This document shows, piece by piece, positions 14,929 to 17,760 of a stretch of 17,760 nucleotides of DNA. Below the pieces are notes generated by a model. That model was not told the DNA's origin, did not search any database, and saw nothing but the letters and a program-made list of their open reading frames with translations. Source of the DNA: Polynucleobacter sp. (GTDB lineage: Bacteria > Pseudomonadota > Gammaproteobacteria > Burkholderiales > Burkholderiaceae); assembly GCA_023257325.1 (NCBI GenBank), contig JALRCP010000040.1, positions 1-17,760 on the forward strand, given 5' to 3'. A program made the translations under genes and the position numbers. Position 1 is the first letter of the stretch; the number at the start of each line of letters is the position of its first letter.

Positions 14929-15171
14929 ATGCAAGCCCCAGCCCAACACCCTGTTAGCCAGACCATTGAAAAACATTTAAAGCGCTATTTAGATGATTTG
15001 GGTGACACTGCTCCCAGCAATGTATATCAAATGGTTTTAACCGTCATGGAAAAGCCCGTGCTTGAACTCATTATGAAGCACGCCGATCAAAATCAATCAT
15101 TGGCCGCCACCTATTTAGGCATTAATCGCAACACTTTGAGAAAAAAATTGTTGGAACACGGCCTTCTTTAA
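14929..15171 (+). CDS. fis: Fis-family nucleoid-associated DNA-binding protein
   Basis: Fis is a small homodimeric DNA-bending protein that shapes the nucleoid and activates strong promoters such as those of rRNA operons. The 80-residue protein matches the Fis core: the dimerisation helices (EKHLKRYLDDLG, VYQMVLTVMEKPVLELIMKHA) followed by a C-terminal helix-turn-helix NQSLAATYLGINRNTLRKKL (55-74). E. coli Fis has 98 residues, and the missing part is the N-terminal beta-hairpin arm needed for Hin/Gin-type recombination enhancement, so only DNA-binding and promoter functions are expected. It starts one base after dusB, in the conserved dusB-fis operon. The start at 14929 is the first ATG after dusB. 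Identification is firm, and its targets are not known from this window. Confidence 0.93.
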   Translation: MQAPAQHPVSQTIEKHLKRYLDDLGDTAPSNVYQMVLTVMEKPVLELIMKHADQNQSLAATYLGINRNTLRKKLLEHGLL

Positions 15172-15216
15172 TTTTCCTTTTTTATTTTTAATTAACCTGA
15201 CCTTTAGAAAATTCTT

Positions 15217-16800
15217 ATGATTCGCACAGCTCTTTTATCTGTTTCTGACAAATCTGGTGTAGTTCCATTTGCTAAATCACTTCATGAGTGTGGCGTCAAA
15301 TTGATTTCTACCGGCGGAACCGCCAAGTTATTGGCTGAAAATGGTCTTCCGGTTATTGAAGTTTCAGAAATTACTGGCTTTCCTGAAATGCTAGATGGTC
15401 GCGTCAAAACATTGCATCCCATGGTTCATGGTGGTTTATTGGCTCGTCGCGATCATCCAGAACATATGGAAGCACTAAAAAAACACGGCATTGGTGCGAT
15501 TGACATGTTGGTTATTAATCTTTATCCATTCCAAAAAACTGTTGCACAAGCCAATTGCTCTTTTGAAGATGCCATTGAGAATATCGATATTGGCGGTCCA
15601 GCAATGCTAAGAGCAGCGGCCAAAAACCACCAAGACGTGACAGTCTTGATCTCTCCTAGCGATTACGATGCTGTTTTAACTGAAATGCGCGCAAATCAAA
15701 ATGAAGTTTCTTTTGCTACTAACTTCAAATTAGCCAAAAAGGTCTATGCACACACTGCTCAATACGACGGTGCCATCGCTAATTACTTATCAAGTTTGGG
15801 CGATGATTTAGAACACACCACACGCAGCACTTATCCTCAAACGCTTCATCTTGCTTTTGATAAGGTTCAAGAAATGCGTTACGGTGAGAATCCTCATCAA
15901 AGTGCCGCCTTTTATAAAGACACTCAAGTAGTCCCTGGTGCGCTGGCCAACTATCGTCAGCTTCAAGGCAAAGAATTGTCATACAACAACATTGCAGATG
16001 CAGATGCCGCTTGGGAATGTGTCAAGAGTTTTGGCAATACAGTGACCAGTGGACAGCCTGCTTGCGTCATCATCAAACATGCCAACCCTTGCGGTGTAGC
16101 AGTCGCATCATCTGCACTAGAGGCCTATCAAAAAGCCTTTAAAACAGATTCAACATCCGCCTTTGGTGGCATCATCGCCTTTAATCGTCCATGTGATGGC
16201 CCGACTGCAGAAGCAGTCTCTAAACAATTTGTTGAAGTTCTAATTGCGCCAGCATTTACACCTGACGCTTTAGCCATCTTTGCAAGCAAACAAAACGTTC
16301 GCTTGCTTGAAATTGAATTGGCTGAAACCATGAATCCACAAGACATCAAACGTGTGGGCGGTGGTTTATTGGTTCAAAGTCCTGATGCCAAAAATGTGGC
16401 TCCGAATGAATTACGTGTAGTCACAAAACGTCAACCCACTGCCAAAGAAATGGAAGATTTGATGTTTGCTTGGCGAGTGGCTAAGTATGTCAAATCGAAT
16501 GCAATTGTTTTCTGTGGTGATGGCATGACTCTGGGTGTTGGTGCGGGTCAAATGAGTCGCATTGACTCTGCCAGAATCGCGAGCATCAAAGCCCAAAATG
16601 CAGGTTTAACTTTACAAAACTCAGCGGTTGCCAGTGATGCCTTTTTCCCATTCAGAGATGGTTTAGATGTGGTGGTTGATGCAGGCGCTACATGTGTCAT
16701 TCAACCAGGTGGCAGCATGCGTGATGATGAAGTTGTAGCTGCCGCTGACGAACGTGGAGTTGCTATGGTTTACACCGGTACCCGTCACTTCCGTCATTAA
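15217..16800 (+). CDS. purH: Bifunctional AICAR formyltransferase / IMP cyclohydrolase
   Basis: PurH carries out the last two steps of de novo IMP synthesis: formylation of AICAR with 10-formyl-tetrahydrofolate, then cyclisation to IMP. The 527-residue protein has the N-terminal MGS-like cyclohydrolase domain (about 1-150), with [31 protein letters not shown] and [15 protein letters not shown]. The C-terminal transformylase has [14 protein letters not shown], the catalytic K287-H288 in [11 protein letters not shown], and the end RHFRH. The 45-base gap after fis is T-rich (TTTTCCTTTTTTATTTTT) but I see no stable stem before it, so whether purH has its own promoter is open. ruvC follows after 5 bases. 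Length and motifs are complete. Confidence 0.97.
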   Translation: MIRTALLSVSDKSGVVPFAKSLHECGVKLISTGGTAKLLAENGLPVIEVSEITGFPEMLDGRVKTLHPMVHGGLLARRDHPEHMEALKKHGIGAIDMLVINLYPFQKTVAQANCSFEDAIENIDIGGPAMLRAAAKNHQDVTVLISPSDYDAVLTEMRANQNEVSFATNFKLAKKVYAHTAQYDGAIANYLSSLGDDLEHTTRSTYPQTLHLAFDKVQEMRYGENPHQSAAFYKDTQVVPGALANYRQLQGKELSYNNIADADAAWECVKSFGNTVTSGQPACVIIKHANPCGVAVASSALEAYQKAFKTDSTSAFGGIIAFNRPCDGPTAEAVSKQFVEVLIAPAFTPDALAIFASKQNVRLLEIELAETMNPQDIKRVGGGLLVQSPDAKNVAPNELRVVTKRQPTAKEMEDLMFAWRVAKYVKSNAIVFCGDGMTLGVGAGQMSRIDSARIASIKAQNAGLTLQNSAVASDAFFPFRDGLDVVVDAGATCVIQPGGSMRDDEVVAAADERGVAMVYTGTRHFRH

Positions 16801-16805
16801 TACTC

Positions 16806-17303
16806 ATGAAAATTTTAGGCATTGACCCTGCTTTACGCGTCACTGGTTTTGGCGTCATTGAAGTTCAGGGTCAACGTCTTCATTACATTGCCTCAGGCAC
16901 GATTGAAACTGGAGGCACAGAAGTTCCGGTACCACAAAGACTTGCGACACTGTATGCAGGTATTCAAGAAGTGGTCGCAACTTACAAACCTGATGCTGCA
17001 GCGATGGAGCAGGTTTTTCTAAACGTTAATCCGCGCTCAACTTTATTGCTAGGGCAGGCACGGGGCGCTGCGATTGCTTCTTTAGTGTCTGGCGGTTTAC
17101 CCATGGTTGAATTCAGTGCTTTGGAAGTTAAGAAAGCCATCGTAGGCTCAGGGCGCGCAGGCAAGCATCAAGTTCAAGAAATGGTGAAACGCCTACTAAA
17201 GCTAAATAAGGTCGCTGGCACTGACGCATCAGACGCCCTGGCCGTTGCGATTTGCGCCGCTCATCACAGAGAACTTAATGAACGATTACACACATTTCAA
17301 TAA
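16806..17303 (+). CDS. ruvC: Holliday junction endonuclease RuvC
   Basis: RuvC is the resolvase of the RuvABC complex and makes paired nicks across Holliday junctions after branch migration by RuvAB. The 165-residue protein has the RNase H-like fold with the four acidic active-site residues in their usual contexts: D7 (GIDPAL), E68 (AAMEQVF), D140 and D143 (GTDASDALA). These are followed by a His-rich AAHHRE helix. The length is close to that of E. coli RuvC. It starts 5 bases after purH and is followed after 18 bases by ruvA, so resolvase and branch-migration genes appear co-transcribed. The link of purH to ruvC is, to my knowledge, common in betaproteobacteria but not in E. coli. Confidence 0.96.
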   Translation: MKILGIDPALRVTGFGVIEVQGQRLHYIASGTIETGGTEVPVPQRLATLYAGIQEVVATYKPDAAAMEQVFLNVNPRSTLLLGQARGAAIASLVSGGLPMVEFSALEVKKAIVGSGRAGKHQVQEMVKRLLKLNKVAGTDASDALAVAICAAHHRELNERLHTFQ

Positions 17304-17321
17304 TCAGCTTAAGATGTCAAC

Positions 17322-17760
17322 ATGATTGGAAGAATACAAGGCACTTTGGTTGCCAATAATCCCCCAAGATTGCTAATTGACTGTCATGGTGTTGGCTATG
17401 AAGTTGATGTGCCTATGAGCACTTTGTATCAAATGCCCGCAGTTGGTCAACAAGTCACATTACTCACCCACTTTGTAGTGCGTGAAGATGCCCAACAATT
17501 ATTTGGTTTTGCCCAAGAATCAGAACGTGAGGCTTTTCGAGCGCTGATTAAGATCAGTGGCATTGGCGCAAGAACTGCATTGTCATTGCTCTCAGGCATG
17601 AGCGTTGAAGAGTTGGCTCAAGCGGTTACTTTGCAAGAATCCGGTCGACTCACCAAAGTCCCTGGAATTGGCAAAAAAACTGCGGAACGATTGCTACTCG
17701 AACTTAAAGGTAAATTAGGTGCCGATATTGCTGTTGGTGGTCAATCTCAAGCACCTGACA
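17322..17760 (+). CDS. ruvA: Holliday junction branch migration protein RuvA, 3' end cut by the window
   Basis: RuvA is the tetrameric protein that binds Holliday junctions and loads the RuvB motor. The frame opens at ATG 17322 with [20 protein letters not shown], the expected N-terminal OB-fold domain (1-62). Two helix-hairpin-helix motifs follow: [16 protein letters not shown] (75-90) and [21 protein letters not shown] (110-130). The frame runs open to the end of the window after 146 complete codons. The family has about 190-200 residues, so the flexible linker and the RuvB-binding domain III lie beyond base 17760. The 18 bases after ruvC contain no obvious ribosome site. ruvB is expected next but is not visible. 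Confidence 0.95.
   Translation, partial: MIGRIQGTLVANNPPRLLIDCHGVGYEVDVPMSTLYQMPAVGQQVTLLTHFVVREDAQQLFGFAQESEREAFRALIKISGIGARTALSLLSGMSVEELAQAVTLQESGRLTKVPGIGKKTAERLLLELKGKLGADIAVGGQSQAPD

Noticed and set aside
15172..15216. T-rich spacer after fis as an intrinsic terminator
   Set aside because: The T-runs are there, but I could not find a stable GC-rich stem just before them, so a terminator is not supported.
1..17760. Mobile element, CRISPR, defence or biosynthetic cluster
   Set aside because: I found no transposase, integrase, repeat array, tRNA-flanked insertion or unknown gene cluster. Every sizeable frame is a recognised housekeeping gene.

Overview
No exotic or previously undescribed system is visible in this window. 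It is a very compact stretch of core chromosome, about 17.8 kb with 17 protein genes. The longest non-coding gap is 63 bases, so no gene-free stretch approaches 300 bases. I saw no rRNA or tRNA genes, insertion sequences, phage genes, CRISPR arrays or toxin modules.

Organism: the gene content and order point to a Gram-negative betaproteobacterium of the Burkholderiaceae. The relatively AT-rich composition, tight packing and protein sequences fit a streamlined freshwater lineage such as Polynucleobacter. The order is glyQ-glyS-gmhB-plsC, lptD-surA-pdxA-rsmA, amgK-murU-pepP-ubiH, dusB-fis, purH-ruvC-ruvA. The genus is inferred from memory of the families, not from a database search.

Layout: (1) Bases 1-4166, plus strand: glyQ (5' end missing), glyS, gmhB and plsC, linked by ATGA overlaps or a 2-base gap. 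This unit joins glycyl-tRNA charging to LPS heptose synthesis and phospholipid acylation. (2) Bases 4159-9602, minus strand: lptD, surA, pdxA and rsmA in the same order as in enterobacteria, all overlapping or 2 bases apart. It converges on plsC with an 8-base overlap. SurA is the periplasmic chaperone that helps fold LptD, the outer-membrane LPS translocon. (3) Bases 9633-13847, plus strand: amgK, murU, pepP and ubiH, every junction overlapping. The unit diverges from lptD across a 30-base spacer. AmgK and MurU form the MurNAc-to-UDP-MurNAc recycling route, and pepP-ubiH is a classical conserved pair. (4) Bases 13911-15171, plus strand: dusB and fis, the conserved tRNA-dihydrouridine synthase and nucleoid-protein operon, preceded by a 19-base palindrome. 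(5) Bases 15217 to the end, plus strand: purH, ruvC and ruvA (3' end missing), for purine synthesis and Holliday-junction processing.

The common thread is envelope biogenesis (gmhB, plsC, lptD, surA, amgK, murU) mixed with translation and cofactor housekeeping (glyQS, rsmA, dusB, pdxA, ubiH). The observations worth a second look are small. They are a hairpin at the start of amgK, the very tight lptD/amgK divergent promoter region, the palindrome before dusB, a single cysteine pair in LptD, a UbiH lacking the usual Asp-Gly motif, and a PlsC with Glu in place of the usual catalytic Asp.
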